64,000 nucleotides of DNA from Bin5 sp022821545. GTDB taxonomy: Bacteria > Chloroflexota > Anaerolineae > Caldilineales > Caldilineaceae. The first letter of the stretch is position 1; every line of letters begins with the position of its first letter. The stretch covers positions 3,844,001 to 3,908,000 of the forward strand of contig CAXXLO010000002.1 in assembly GCA_963664085.2 (NCBI GenBank), read 5' to 3'. The notes below the pieces were generated by a model. It made no database searches, was not told the DNA's origin, and saw only the letters and a program-made list of their open reading frames with translations. Below, in pieces: positions 52,219 through 61,151 of the stretch. Made by a program: the position numbers and the translations under genes.

Positions 52219-53187
52219 CTACTCCGCCAGAACCACGGCCCGAACTTCTCCGAATTCGCGTTCCAGCTTCGTCCAGGAGTGCCCGCGATCGGTGCTGCGG
52301 TAGAGTTGACCTGCGACACTGTAGGCAACGATCCAGTCGGGCAGGGCGGGGTTATGTGAGACCGCCCAGATCGTACTGTTGGCCACGCCGCCCAGGTCGG
52401 CGCGTTCCCACGATTTGCCCAGGTCGTTGCTGTGGAAGAGGCCGCCTTCGTCACCCGGAGGTCCGTTGCCAGCGCCTACCCAGATACGGCTGTCCCCGTT
52501 TGCGAGGTGAATGACGCCGCGACAGTAGGGCCAGGGGAAGCTGTTCCTGACTTCAAGGGGCGTCCAGTTCTGCATATCGGTGGTAACGCAGACGTCGTTG
52601 TTGGTGGCCGCGACCAATGTCTTGGGCGAGCCGGGCACAACGGCAAGGCCGTGGATATCGAGGCTGGAAAGGCCCTCGCTGCCCTCTCTCCAGGTATCGC
52701 CGCCGTCGCGGCTGATGCGCATGCCGTCGATTTCGATGCCGGCGTAGACCGTCTGCGAATCCTCCGGATCGAAGAGAATGATGGTAACACGCGGCGTAAT
52801 CGGAATGCCTTCGCACTCTTCGGCCAACTCCACGTCCAGTTGCTGCCAGGAACTGCCGCCGTCCCGGGAGCGGAAGAGAGCCGATGGGCAGGTCCCGGCG
52901 AAGATCGTATCCGGATCTGAGGGATCGATGGCGAGCGCCCAGATTTCGAGATCGTTCATGGGCGAATCGACCAGGGCCCAGGAGTCGCCGCCGTCACGAG
53001 TGCGGTAGACGCCGGCCTCCGTTCCCGCGTAAAGAACGGCCGGGTCGCCGGGGTCCATGGCGATGGCGCGGATGTCCGACTCCATGAACAGGCCCCGGGA
53101 GGCCCGCTCCCAGGAGTCGCCGCCGTCGCGGCTGCGCCATACGCTCTGCCCGATTGTACCAGTGTAGATGGTGGGATTTGCCGTCAC
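52219..53187 (-). CDS. Asp-box beta-propeller protein (sialidase/VPS10-like)
   Basis: A 322-residue propeller made of about seven Asp-box repeats of the S-x-D-x-G-x-x-W type: SRDGGDSW, TRDGGDSW, SRDGGSSW, SRDGGDTW, one degenerate TTDMQNW, SNDLGKSW and STDRGHSW. Such folds are found in sialidases, sortilins and photosystem assembly factors. There are no sialidase catalytic Arg-triad or Tyr-Glu motifs that I recognise and no signal peptide, which is unusual because most Asp-box proteins are exported. Function is unknown and may be binding or scaffolding. Confidence 0.75.
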   Translation of the reverse strand: MTANPTIYTGTIGQSVWRSRDGGDSWERASRGLFMESDIRAIAMDPGDPAVLYAGTEAGVYRTRDGGDSWALVDSPMNDLEIWALAIDPSDPDTIFAGTCPSALFRSRDGGSSWQQLDVELAEECEGIPITPRVTIILFDPEDSQTVYAGIEIDGMRISRDGGDTWREGSEGLSSLDIHGLAVVPGSPKTLVAATNNDVCVTTDMQNWTPLEVRNSFPWPYCRGVIHLANGDSRIWVGAGNGPPGDEGGLFHSNDLGKSWERADLGGVANSTIWAVSHNPALPDWIVAYSVAGQLYRSTDRGHSWTKLEREFGEVRAVVLAE

Positions 53188-53247
53188 TTTCTTACCTCCT
53201 CGTCTTCGTAACTGTCCTGGATCCGTTGAATGAGAATACTTTTGTCT

Positions 53248-54018
53248 TCATGTCGAGGAAGTTCCTCGCAGAACGGCGCATTGGAAGGAGTGGCCCTCAT
53301 CGTCGATCTGCAGCGCCTCACGCACCTCTTCAGGCGCAGCGTCATAGAGCGCACGAATGGCAGAGCAGTTTACTTCCGGCGTTTGCATGCGTTCGGTCCA
53401 TTCCTCGAAGTGGAGAAAAATGCGATAGGGAAAGAGGAGCTCCAGTCTGAAGCCGGCGGCCGCAAAACGGCTGCTCCATTCTTCCAGCGTGTAATCGCGC
53501 ACGTGGGAGGGGTCGCGCAGGAGTTCGATGGCGTTCAAGTAGGTATCGCAGACGGGATCGCCGAATCCAAGCACGTCACTGAGGATGAACCGGCCGCCCT
53601 GCTTGAGGACGCGGCGAAATTCGCGAAGCGCTTTGCCCGGCCTGGCCCAATGATGCGCACTGTAGCGGGAGACGACGAGATCAAATGCAGCGTTGGAAAA
53701 GGGCAGGTTTTCAACGTCTCCCAGGCGAGTGTCGATGTTTGTCAGTCCCCGATCCCGGGCGAGAACCTCGACCTGGTTGAGCATCGAGGCGGTGAAATCG
53801 AGGGCGGTCACGTGGGCGACGTGGGGCGCGAAAACGGCAGCAGTGTGCCCGGCGCCGCAGCCCGCATCCAGGACGCGTTCGCCGCCCTGCAGATTGGCGG
53901 CTTCCACCATTACCGGCAGATCCTCGCCCTGCGCATGGACGGCGCTCGTGAGATAGTTTGCCGCTACGCGCCCGAACTGCACTTGCACGGCGCCCTTCAG
54001 ATCGCTTTCTCTAGCCAT
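53248..54018 (-). CDS. SAM-dependent methyltransferase (UbiE/Methyltransf_11 type)
   Basis: Class I methyltransferase of 256 residues. Motif I is VLDAGCGAGHTA (about 49-60), the acidic end of strand 2 is ALDFTASML, post-I is LGDVENLPFSNAAFD, and motif IV is VVSRYSAHHW. The GRFILSDVLG segment is typical of UbiE-like enzymes acting on small lipophilic molecules. The neighbouring M20 peptidase gene ends 21 bp upstream in the same direction, so they may share a message. The acceptor is unknown. Confidence 0.86.
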   Translation of the reverse strand: MARESDLKGAVQVQFGRVAANYLTSAVHAQGEDLPVMVEAANLQGGERVLDAGCGAGHTAAVFAPHVAHVTALDFTASMLNQVEVLARDRGLTNIDTRLGDVENLPFSNAAFDLVVSRYSAHHWARPGKALREFRRVLKQGGRFILSDVLGFGDPVCDTYLNAIELLRDPSHVRDYTLEEWSSRFAAAGFRLELLFPYRIFLHFEEWTERMQTPEVNCSAIRALYDAAPEEVREALQIDDEGHSFQCAVLRGTSST

Positions 54019-54039
54019 TGTCCTCTTGCCAAACAGGCG

Positions 54040-55380
54040 TCATGCCGGGCAGTCCTGCCCATACCGTTCAATGATCGTCGACATTGCCTGAAGTCCAAAC
54101 TCCAGCGCCTCCACGGGCACACGTTCATCGGCCGCGTGGACGGTTGCGCTGAAGTTCGTGCCAGGGGGCAGTTTCATGGGCAGGAAGCCGTAGTTCTGAA
54201 TACCCAAGCGGGAGAACATGCGGCCGTCGGTGAAGCCGCCCACCATTGAGGGGATGACCACGCCGTCCGGGTCGAGTTCTTCCACGACAGTTTTCAGCAA
54301 GGGGAACAGAGCCATGTTGACGCCGGCCTCACCAGGGTCGTGGCGGATGATCTCGAACGGCAGGTCGTCGCCAAGCAGCACATGCAGTTCGGAAATAAGG
54401 TCGTCGGAGGTGAAGCCGGGCAGAACGCGGCCGTCCAGCTCCAGCAGGATTTCACTGGGGATGACGTTTGTCTTGATACCGCCGCCGACGACGGTGGCAT
54501 TGACGGTATTGTGGAGCAGGGCGTCAAAGCTGCGGGCCTGGGGCAGTCCATCGGCAAGCATCTGATCGAGCTGGGCGTCGGTTCGGTCCTCGTCGAGCAG
54601 GGCGAGGGCGGCGACAGCCAGATGAGCGGGCGCGTGCTCGGCAAGCGCCGGAAGCATCTGCCGCATGACCGGTGTGACATGCACGGGCAGCCGGTTGCTA
54701 TTGAGGGTCGTCAAGATGCTGCCCAGCCGGGCCATGGCGCCGTCGCGCAGCGGTGTCGAGCCGTGTCCTCCCGGGCCGGAGATACGGGCACGGAGCCAGC
54801 AGACCTGCTTTTCCGCGACCATGAGGGGATAGAAGCGCCGGTCGCCCATGTACTGCGCGCTTCCTCCACCTTCGCCGATGGCGTACTGCGCGCCCTCGAA
54901 CTGCTCGGGATGTCGCTCGGTCAGAAAGCGGGCGCCGTAGTCGCTGCCGGCTTCCTCGTCGCTCATTATCGTGAGGATAACGTCGCCGGCGGGCTTGCGC
55001 CCAGCGGCGGCGGCGCGCAGCACGGCGCAGGTCATCATCGTGACGCCGCTTTTCATGTCCAGGCTGCCGCGACCCCAGACGGTCCCGTCGATCAGTTCGG
55101 CGGCGAAGGGATCGCGCTTCCAGGTCTGATTGGCGGTCGTGACGACATCGACGTGGCCCTGCAACACCAGCGCGGGGGCTTCGCCGCGGCCGGGCAGCCG
55201 GGTAACCAGGTTCGGTCTGTTCGGGTCCTTCGCCAGAAGCGTGGTGGACAGACTGCCTTCCTGCAGCAACTGATTGAGAAAGCCGATGCACTCGGCTTCG
55301 TTGCCTGGGGGATTCGTGGTGTCAAACCTGATCAGTTCACGCAGCAGGTCGGTCGGGCGTTCATGGATGGGCGTTGACAT
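54040..55380 (-). CDS. M20-family metallopeptidase (ArgE/DapE type)
   Basis: Dinuclear zinc hydrolase of 446 residues that cleaves amide bonds of acylated amino acids or dipeptides in the cytoplasm. Metal and catalytic motifs are LVLQGHVDVV (His, Asp), WGRGSLDMKSGV (Asp), MSDEEAGSDYGARF (Glu-Glu) and a late TDGRMFSRLG. The dimerisation domain starts around GPGGHGSTPLRDG. ATG 55380 is chosen because homology-like sequence begins there. The upstream open frame to 55476 is Arg-rich and atypical. It heads a leftward pair with the methyltransferase. Confidence 0.88.
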   Translation of the reverse strand: MSTPIHERPTDLLRELIRFDTTNPPGNEAECIGFLNQLLQEGSLSTTLLAKDPNRPNLVTRLPGRGEAPALVLQGHVDVVTTANQTWKRDPFAAELIDGTVWGRGSLDMKSGVTMMTCAVLRAAAAGRKPAGDVILTIMSDEEAGSDYGARFLTERHPEQFEGAQYAIGEGGGSAQYMGDRRFYPLMVAEKQVCWLRARISGPGGHGSTPLRDGAMARLGSILTTLNSNRLPVHVTPVMRQMLPALAEHAPAHLAVAALALLDEDRTDAQLDQMLADGLPQARSFDALLHNTVNATVVGGGIKTNVIPSEILLELDGRVLPGFTSDDLISELHVLLGDDLPFEIIRHDPGEAGVNMALFPLLKTVVEELDPDGVVIPSMVGGFTDGRMFSRLGIQNYGFLPMKLPPGTNFSATVHAADERVPVEALEFGLQAMSTIIERYGQDCPA

Positions 55381-55554
55381 TGAATTGAGGTCTTCCTGAC
55401 TCGATAGCCGGCGGCAAATGACGGCGGCGGCCCGGCCTCGCGGACGTGCGCGGCGGCGCTGTAGTATTCGCCACAAGCCTATCCTAAGCGGCCCGGAACG
55501 GCAAGACGGCCAAGCGGCCGGGGGAAGCGCTTGTGGGGACGCCTGTGGGAACAG

Positions 55555-55584
55555 TTCGCAGTTTCATTGCCGGGCTGCTAAAAT
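55555..55584 (+). promoter_or_regulatory. Extended -10 promoter candidate
   Basis: TTCGCA (55555-55560), 18 bp and TAAAAT (55579-55584) preceded by TGC, giving TGCTAAAAT. RNA would start near 55591, ~105 nt before the homocysteine methyltransferase ATG. Confidence 0.45.
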
Positions 55585-55695
55585 AGCGCGAACAGGCAGC
55601 CGACTGCAATCACGAGGAAGTTGCCCTGAGGTCCAGTCGAGCTGCAGCCCGAGTTGACATCCCGCGGCGGTTGAGAACACGGAGCTCCCTTCCCA

Positions 55696-56637
55696 ATGAA
55701 ATCGATCAGCGAACGACTCAAGGAGAGCCGGCCCATTTTGCTGGACGGCGCGACCGGCACGGAGTTGGAGCGGCGAGGCGTGTCGATGAACAGCGTCGCC
55801 TGGAGCGGCCTGGCGGTGGCAACCGATCCCGACATTGTGCGCGAGGTCCATCTCGACTATATCCGCGCCGGCGCGGAGGTCATCATTACCAATACATTTG
55901 CCACGGGGAGAAATATGCTGCGTCTAGCGGGCGAAGAGGCGCGCACAAAGGAGCTCAACCGGCAGGCCGCGGGCCTGGCGCTGCGGGCAAGGGAAGAGGC
56001 GGGAGAGGCCAAAAGCGGCGACAGAGAGGGGTCCTGGCGTTCAGCGCCTGATTCCGTCTGGGTAGCGGGGTCGATCTCACCGACGTCAGGAGGTCTTGGC
56101 GACGTGGGCGAGAGAACTTTGCCGCAGTTGCAGGCCGATTCTGCAGAGCAGGCTGAATTGCTTGCCGAGTCCGGCGTCGATTTCTTAGTGCTGGAAATGA
56201 TGCGAGACATAGAGTACAGTTGTGCCTCGCTTGAGGCGGCCCTGGCCACCGGCCTTCCCGTGTGGGTGGGATTCAGTTGTAGACGGGCGGAGGATGGAAA
56301 GCTGTACCTGACACCGACCGTCCGCGAGGAGATTCCGCTGGCGGCAGGGGTCGGCGCGGTGATGGCGGAGGGAGGGTCGCTGGCGGCCGTGATGCACAGC
56401 GACGTAGACGTAACCGGGGCGGCCCTGGACGAGATTGGGACTGTCTGGGAGGGGCCGAAAGGCGCTTACCCTGAGAGCGGATATTTCGTAAAGCCGAACT
56501 GGCAGTTTGTGGACATCATACCGCCGGAAGAGTTCGCCGACCGGGCTCTCGCCTGGATTGGACAGGGCGCCAGACTGGTAGGCGGCTGCTGCGGCATTGG
56601 GCCTTCCCACATTCGCGCCCTGGCGGAGCGGATGTAG
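55696..56637 (+). CDS. Homocysteine S-methyltransferase family protein
   Basis: Zinc-dependent TIM-barrel enzyme of 313 residues that transfers a methyl group to homocysteine from S-methylmethionine, SAM or betaine-like donors. The barrel starts with ILLDGATGTELERRG. ITNTFATGRN is conserved. The zinc ligands are one Cys in VGFSCRR and the pair in GGCCGIGPSHIRAL. The order is as in MmuM/BHMT. It lacks cobalamin-binding domains. It is likely monocistronic, because the next gene has its own good ribosome site after 106 bp. Confidence 0.9.
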   Translation: MKSISERLKESRPILLDGATGTELERRGVSMNSVAWSGLAVATDPDIVREVHLDYIRAGAEVIITNTFATGRNMLRLAGEEARTKELNRQAAGLALRAREEAGEAKSGDREGSWRSAPDSVWVAGSISPTSGGLGDVGERTLPQLQADSAEQAELLAESGVDFLVLEMMRDIEYSCASLEAALATGLPVWVGFSCRRAEDGKLYLTPTVREEIPLAAGVGAVMAEGGSLAAVMHSDVDVTGAALDEIGTVWEGPKGAYPESGYFVKPNWQFVDIIPPEEFADRALAWIGQGARLVGGCCGIGPSHIRALAERM

Positions 56638-56743
56638 CGAACCGGCGAGCGGCGGCGGCTCCTATCCGGGGCGGGCAATCTTCGGTGAACGGGCAGATCG
56701 AGACTACCGCCTTGCGAAGGCGGTCCTTGCAAGGAAATATGCG

Positions 56744-58105
56744 ATGAGACTTACCCAGTTATTGCGCCTGAAGAGCCGGCGCTTCGTAATTGTTGCGCTC
56801 CTCCTGGGGCTGTCGGGGCTATTGAGCGGGTGCGGCCGAGAGAGGGAGGAAGATTTCCTGTTTGCGCCGGACAGCCCGCCGGTCACACTCACATACGCAG
56901 CGCCTGGAAATTCCGTCTTTAGCGAGCCGGAGGATGTCGCCATCGAACGCTTTCAGGCGCTGGCGCCGAGCATACAGGTGGACCGCCAGTCCTACGGTTT
57001 CAACGCCGGCAACTCTCTGCTGGAGACGCCGCCGCCCGACGTAATACTGATGTGGGACGGCAATGAACTGCGCAGCGCGGCTGCCCTGGGGCTGCTGTCC
57101 GACGTGTCGGACGTCTGGACCGAGGGCAACTTAACAGAAGCGTACGGCAGGCGGTTCCGGGACATGAGCCGTTTCGACGGCACGTTGCGATTTGTGCCCG
57201 CCGGCTTCAACTGGACGGGCATCTATTACAACAAAGAGGTTTTCGAGCAGTTCGGCTTCACGCCGCCGGCGACGTGGGAGGAGTTTGAACTGATCTGCGA
57301 CACGCTACTGGCCAACGGTATAACGCCGATGTCACTGGCAGGTCAGAACCCCTTTATCGGCCTTCTGTGGTTCGACTATCTGAATTTGCGGCTGAACGGG
57401 CCGGAGTTTCACCGCGACCTGATAGCGGGGCGAGTGGACTTCTACGACGGGCGGATTGCGCAGGTGTGGGAACTCTGGCAATCGCTACTGGACAGGGGTT
57501 ATTTCGTAGAGAGACCGGGCAGCACTTCGGAGATGAACAGCATGACTGCGCTGATCCGCGGGGACGGCGACAGTCAGCTCTCCTGGGAGAAGGCCGTGAT
57601 GGCACTGGCGCCGCAGTTCAGCCTGAGTGACCTGCCGCCGGCATTTGCAGAGGAACTCGACTTTTTCCAGTTTCCCCAGATTGATCCCAACCTTCCAATG
57701 GGGGAGGTTTCGGTCGTGTTCGGCTACGTCATACCTGCCGATGCGCCAAACCGGGTTGAAGCAGGCGCTTTCGCGGGCTTCATGGGTTCGGCAGAAGCGC
57801 ACGAGCTACAGATAGCTCGCATCGGGGAGGCTGAAACGAATATCGGTTATGTGCCGGTACATCGGGAGCTTGATCGGGAGCTGCTGTCGGCAGCGGCGGT
57901 TAAGGGAGACCAGATCGTGACGGGCGCCGACGACATCAACCCTCCCCTGTTTCTTGTGCTGCCCGACAGCATGAGGGCCAGCTTCAACCAGGTATTGAGA
58001 CGGCTATTCCTGGCTACGAGCAACCCCCTGGAGGTCGCTGAGATACAAGCGACATTGGAGGAAGGGCGCCAGAGAGCCGTTCAAAACGGAGAGTTTCCGC
58101 AGTAG
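56744..58105 (+). CDS. Extracellular sugar-binding lipoprotein (family 1 solute-binding)
   Basis: Substrate-binding lipoprotein of an ABC importer, 453 residues. The signal peptide ends in lipobox GLLSGC (Cys near residue 28), followed by a two-lobe fold. Family hints are FVPAGFNWTGIYYNKEVFEQFGFTPPATWEEF (split across 20 or more residues, typical of CUT1 proteins), GLLWFDYL and EFPQ-like ends. AAGGA eight bases before ATG 56744 fixes the start. No permease is adjacent. The lone UgpC-like ATPase at 24494 could serve the same transporter, but this is only a guess. Confidence 0.87.
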   Translation: MRLTQLLRLKSRRFVIVALLLGLSGLLSGCGREREEDFLFAPDSPPVTLTYAAPGNSVFSEPEDVAIERFQALAPSIQVDRQSYGFNAGNSLLETPPPDVILMWDGNELRSAAALGLLSDVSDVWTEGNLTEAYGRRFRDMSRFDGTLRFVPAGFNWTGIYYNKEVFEQFGFTPPATWEEFELICDTLLANGITPMSLAGQNPFIGLLWFDYLNLRLNGPEFHRDLIAGRVDFYDGRIAQVWELWQSLLDRGYFVERPGSTSEMNSMTALIRGDGDSQLSWEKAVMALAPQFSLSDLPPAFAEELDFFQFPQIDPNLPMGEVSVVFGYVIPADAPNRVEAGAFAGFMGSAEAHELQIARIGEAETNIGYVPVHRELDRELLSAAAVKGDQIVTGADDINPPLFLVLPDSMRASFNQVLRRLFLATSNPLEVAEIQATLEEGRQRAVQNGEFPQ

Positions 58106-58117
58106 AGTTTCTAGCGT

Positions 58118-58882
58118 CTAACTCTCCACAGCTTCCCGGATGCCGGGCCATTCGCGCCAGATATCGGTGTAGCCGGTCTTCTCGTTGCCCTCCACCTCTT
58201 TGTGTCGAAGCCGACTGATGACGGCCTGGCGAACGTTGGGCGATGCGTTGGGTCCGCCAGTGTGGAACATCAGGTAGTGGGCAAGGATCAGGTCGCCGGC
58301 CTCTGCTGTGACCATCACGGGCCCCTCCGGCAGTGGAATATCGGGCCTGCCGCCGGCCAGCACTTCATGGCCGTTCGCCTTGAAATAGTCCTCGAAGGCG
58401 CGGTGGGATTTGGGCCAGACGGTGAAGTTGCCGGCATTGGTCTCAAGCAGGTCTTCCAAATAGACGACTGCGAAGGCCGTGAATCCGCGATTGTAGTACC
58501 CTTTGGGCATGCCGTTGGAACCGTTGCCGATGCCGTCGATATGGCCGCGTGGTTCCGGCGCATCTTCTCCCAAAGGGAGCGGAAAACGAGGGTAGGGTTT
58601 GGCCTGAACGACGGGAAGGACGTTGCCCGCGCCCATCAGCTCCTCCGCGATTTCAATGACAGGCGACTTGTTGAACAGATCTAAGATTACCGGCGCCCGC
58701 AGCAGTTCGGCGCAGAAAAAGGCGGAGCGATTGTTTTCCATGTCTTCGCCGCCGAGTCCAACCTCGCCAATGGAGTGATTTACGGCGCGCAGGGCTTCAT
58801 TGATCAGCACTTTGGGCACGACGCCGGGTATTTTCACGTAGCCCTCTTCAAAGAACCGGCGCTTCTGGGCAAGAGTGAGCAT
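58118..58882 (-). CDS. Phytanoyl-CoA dioxygenase family protein (PhyH 5)
   Basis: Fe(II)/2-oxoglutarate oxygenase of 254 residues with full triad: His and Asp in PRGHIDGIG and the distal His in LMFHTGGPN. The core VYLEDLLETNAGNFTVWPKSHRAF has the usual fold. GGAGA six bases before ATG 58882 fixes the start, and an upstream frame to 58933 is not coding-like. It is convergent with the sugar-binding protein gene, 12 bp apart. Confidence 0.89.
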   Translation of the reverse strand: MLTLAQKRRFFEEGYVKIPGVVPKVLINEALRAVNHSIGEVGLGGEDMENNRSAFFCAELLRAPVILDLFNKSPVIEIAEELMGAGNVLPVVQAKPYPRFPLPLGEDAPEPRGHIDGIGNGSNGMPKGYYNRGFTAFAVVYLEDLLETNAGNFTVWPKSHRAFEDYFKANGHEVLAGGRPDIPLPEGPVMVTAEAGDLILAHYLMFHTGGPNASPNVRQAVISRLRHKEVEGNEKTGYTDIWREWPGIREAVES

Positions 58883-59110
58883 AGGTGTCTCCTGATTTGA
58901 ATGAAATAGACTGGAGTTAGAGGAATCGTACACAAATCGGGGGCGCAGGTCAACCGCGCCCGGCGCCGGAATTGAAGGGTTTTCGGGCCTCCAGGGACGG
59001 CGCTTTCAGCGTCCGCAGACGGCAGTGCTGGATTGGCGGAGTTGAATTGGCGTATTATCATGTTGGCAAGTGTTGCACAGTTCGAATTTGGTGGAAGGAG
59101 GGGAACTGCG

Positions 59111-59923
59111 GTGCAGGAGCGAGCCCCGGAACTTGGCAGCGCGTTCAGTTTTGCAGGAAGAGTTGCCCTGATAAGCGGCGGCGGGCGGGGCATCGGCGCG
59201 GGTATCTCAAAACGTTTTGCCGAGGCAGGCGCGTCGGTGGTCGTCGGCTACGCGCGGGCGGAAGAGGCGGCCCAAGAGGTCGTTGAAGAGATTCAGGCGG
59301 CCGGCGGGAAAGCGCAGGCGGTACGGGCTGACGTTTCCCGGACGGGTGATGTGGACCGGCTGATTTCTCAGACGTTAGAACGGTTCGGACGGCTGGACGT
59401 GCTGGTCAACAACGCCGGCGTATATCCTCTTGCGCCCCTATTGGAGATGGCCGACCACGAATGGGAGCAGGTGCTGGCGGTCAATCTGACCGGCACTCAC
59501 AACTGTACGCAGCGGGCGGCACGGGCGATGATCGAGCTTTCTGGGCGGCGAGACGACGGCGAAGGCAGCGGTTCGATCATCAACATCTCCTCGATTGAAG
59601 CGGCCTCGACCGCCTATGCGCACAGTCACTACACAGCAGCCAAAGCGGGGGTAGAGCAGTACACGAGAAACGCAGCCCTTGAGCTGGGTGGAGAGGGAAT
59701 CAGAGTCAATGCGGTGGCGCCGGGGCTGATCGACCGTCCCGGACTGGCGCGGGCCTGGCCGGACGGGGTGAAGCGCTGGCAGCGTCGCGTTCCGCTGCGA
59801 CGGCTCGGGACACCCGAAGATATAGCAGACGCGTGCCTGTTTCTGGCTTCGCCCCTGGCTCGCTGGATTACAGGCGTTACGCTTGCCGTCGACGGCGGCA
59901 TCCTTGCGGCACCGGCCTTTTGA
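59111..59923 (+). CDS. SDR family oxidoreductase (3)
   Basis: Short-chain dehydrogenase of 270 residues. The cofactor motif GGGRGIGAGIS is near residue 24, followed by VVVGYARAEE (suggesting NADP+), NNAGVYP, catalytic Ser in NISSIEAA, and Y-x-x-x-K in HYTAAKAG. It ends GVTLAVDGGIL. GTG 59111 has GGAGGGG seven bases upstream. An upstream ATG at 59033 would add an unlike leader. The cupin gene begins 5 bp after its stop, so they are co-transcribed. Substrate is unknown. Confidence 0.87.
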   Translation: MQERAPELGSAFSFAGRVALISGGGRGIGAGISKRFAEAGASVVVGYARAEEAAQEVVEEIQAAGGKAQAVRADVSRTGDVDRLISQTLERFGRLDVLVNNAGVYPLAPLLEMADHEWEQVLAVNLTGTHNCTQRAARAMIELSGRRDDGEGSGSIINISSIEAASTAYAHSHYTAAKAGVEQYTRNAALELGGEGIRVNAVAPGLIDRPGLARAWPDGVKRWQRRVPLRRLGTPEDIADACLFLASPLARWITGVTLAVDGGILAAPAF

Positions 59924-59928
59924 CGACT

Positions 59929-60450
59929 ATGCGAGCTTTGGACCTGGCGGCGGCTGACATCATCAGCCATTTCGACCTGAGACCACTGCCGGTTGAGGGC
60001 GGATTCTATCGTGTAACCTACACGGGCGACCTGCAGCTCCCTGCCAGCGTCCTGCCTCCCTCGATCAGAACAGAACGGCCGGCCAAGTCGGTTATCCTTT
60101 ATCTCCTTACGGCTGACACGAAGTCGCGCTTGCACCGGTTGGTGACTGACGAGGTGTGGCATTTTTATTTGGGTGGTAGTGTCAGCTTGGATGTGTTTGG
60201 TACTGAGATTGGCTACACGAAAATCGAGTTGGGACATGACTTTATTAGGGAGCAGACCATTCAGGCGGTCGTCCCCGCGCACAGTTGGTTTGGCGCCCGT
60301 TTGCAGAAAGGCGGGCGCTGGGCCTTGATGGGCTGCTCCCTGGCCCCGGCGTATAGCGACGACGATTTTTCGCTTCCCGACGACGCGGAATTCGATGACC
60401 TAGTGGCCCGCTTTCCCCGCCAAAGAGAAGTTCTGCGTGCGTTGCGCTGA
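59929..60450 (+). CDS. DUF985-type cupin
   Basis: Single-domain cupin of 173 residues, YML079w-like. LPVEGGFYRVTYTG, TAD-KSRLHRL, VWHFYLGGSVSLDVF and HSWFGARLQKGGRWALMGCSLAPAY are the family signatures. Metal-site His residues are in RLHRL and VWHFY. Function is unknown and a sugar or small-molecule binder or isomerase has been suggested for relatives. It starts 5 bp after the SDR stop and lacks its own strong ribosome site, so it depends on translational coupling. Confidence 0.86.
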   Translation: MRALDLAAADIISHFDLRPLPVEGGFYRVTYTGDLQLPASVLPPSIRTERPAKSVILYLLTADTKSRLHRLVTDEVWHFYLGGSVSLDVFGTEIGYTKIELGHDFIREQTIQAVVPAHSWFGARLQKGGRWALMGCSLAPAYSDDDFSLPDDAEFDDLVARFPRQREVLRALR

Positions 60451-60493
60451 ATTAACACCGACCAGACGATAAACCAGCGAGGAGTTACCCGCC

Positions 60494-60856
60494 ATGCGTC
60501 CGCTTGTCGAACTTGCCATGTTCACAGAAGATGTGCCTGCGCTCGTTGCTTTCTATGAGGCGTTGCTTGGAGGCAGGGCAGCCTATCAGTCGGAACAGAT
60601 GGCGCTGTTTCAATTGGACGGGCTGCACATTTTGATTCATCAGCGCGAGCCGGCAGACGCCGACTATGAAGTTGGCTCGGAAGGTCCACCCAATGAAGAT
60701 CATTTCGCCATTGGCGTGAAGGCGCTGGACAGCGCCTGGGAGAGCAGTGATCTCAGCAGCAGCCCTGCCGCGATCCCGCCGGCCGAGTACCCGTGGGGCC
60801 GGTCGGCGTATGTGCGGGATCCGGATGGGCGTCTAATTGAAATGCAGGAGAGTTGA
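60494..60856 (+). CDS. VOC-family protein (glyoxalase-like)
   Basis: Single vicinal-oxygen-chelate module of 120 residues, starting ELAMFTEDVPALVAFYEALLG and ending YVRDPDGRLIEMQES. Metal ligands are less clear than in true glyoxalases: Glu5 takes the usual first-His place, while the last Glu (GRLIEMQ) is present. It may be a resistance or binding protein. A GGAG site is eight bases upstream. It follows the cupin by 43 bp. Confidence 0.82.
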   Translation: MRPLVELAMFTEDVPALVAFYEALLGGRAAYQSEQMALFQLDGLHILIHQREPADADYEVGSEGPPNEDHFAIGVKALDSAWESSDLSSSPAAIPPAEYPWGRSAYVRDPDGRLIEMQES

Positions 60857-60883
60857 GGAAGGCCCATCAACAGTAGGGCACTT

Positions 60884-60911
60884 TTGCTGTCAGTCCTTTC
60901 TGTGCTAGAGT
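60884..60911 (+). promoter_or_regulatory. Extended -10 promoter of small unit
   Basis: TTGCTG (60884-60889), 16 bp and TAGAGT (60906-60911) with an upstream TGC (TGCTAGAGT). RNA would start near 60918. Confidence 0.4.
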
Positions 60912-60983
60912 GCGGTCGATGTACGAAGGCTCCGCTTGCGAACTTTGGCAAGATTCTTCTTCAAGAGAACACAGGGAAAGGAG

Positions 60984-61044
60984 GCTCCATATGAGAATGG
61001 TAAAGAGAAAAAAGAGTGTAAAGGTAACTGCCTGCATATGGAGC
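60984..61044 (+). repeat. 10-bp inverted repeat enclosing a start codon
   Basis: GCTCCATATG (60984-60993) and CATATGGAGC (61035-61044) are perfect complements 41 bp apart. The left arm holds the ATG of the small frame at 60991 and abuts AAGGAGG, so folding would mask initiation. The right arm holds the ATG of an overlapping frame at 61038. Confidence 0.6.
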
Positions 61045-61056
61045 ATGACTGGCTGA
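60991..61056 (+). CDS. Candidate 21-residue basic peptide
   Basis: ATG 60991 follows AAGGAGG with good spacing and opens a 21-codon frame beginning MRMVKRKKSVKVTACIWS, strongly positive and then hydrophobic. It lies between its own promoter and terminator, with the start codon in a hairpin arm. It could be a leader peptide, a small membrane-active protein or just part of an RNA. No family is recognised. Confidence 0.35.
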   Translation: MRMVKRKKSVKVTACIWSMTG

Positions 61057-61127
61057 GTCTCTTGCGGCGCGCGCGCATTAGTTCCCTTCTACGTGCGAGC
61101 GAAGAGAAGTGCGTTTTGCCCAGTTAA
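61038..61127 (+). CDS. Candidate 29-residue peptide overlapping the first
   Basis: ATG 61038 opens a frame beginning MEHDWLSLLRRARISSLL, amphipathic and basic. It overlaps the 21-residue frame by 19 bp in another phase and its own ATG lies in the right arm of the inverted repeat. Such overlap can mean coupling. There is no independent ribosome site, so it is a weak candidate. Confidence 0.2.
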   Translation: MEHDWLSLLRRARISSLLRASEEKCVLPS

Positions 61128-61151
61128 CCTCATACCTGCCCCTCTATTTTG

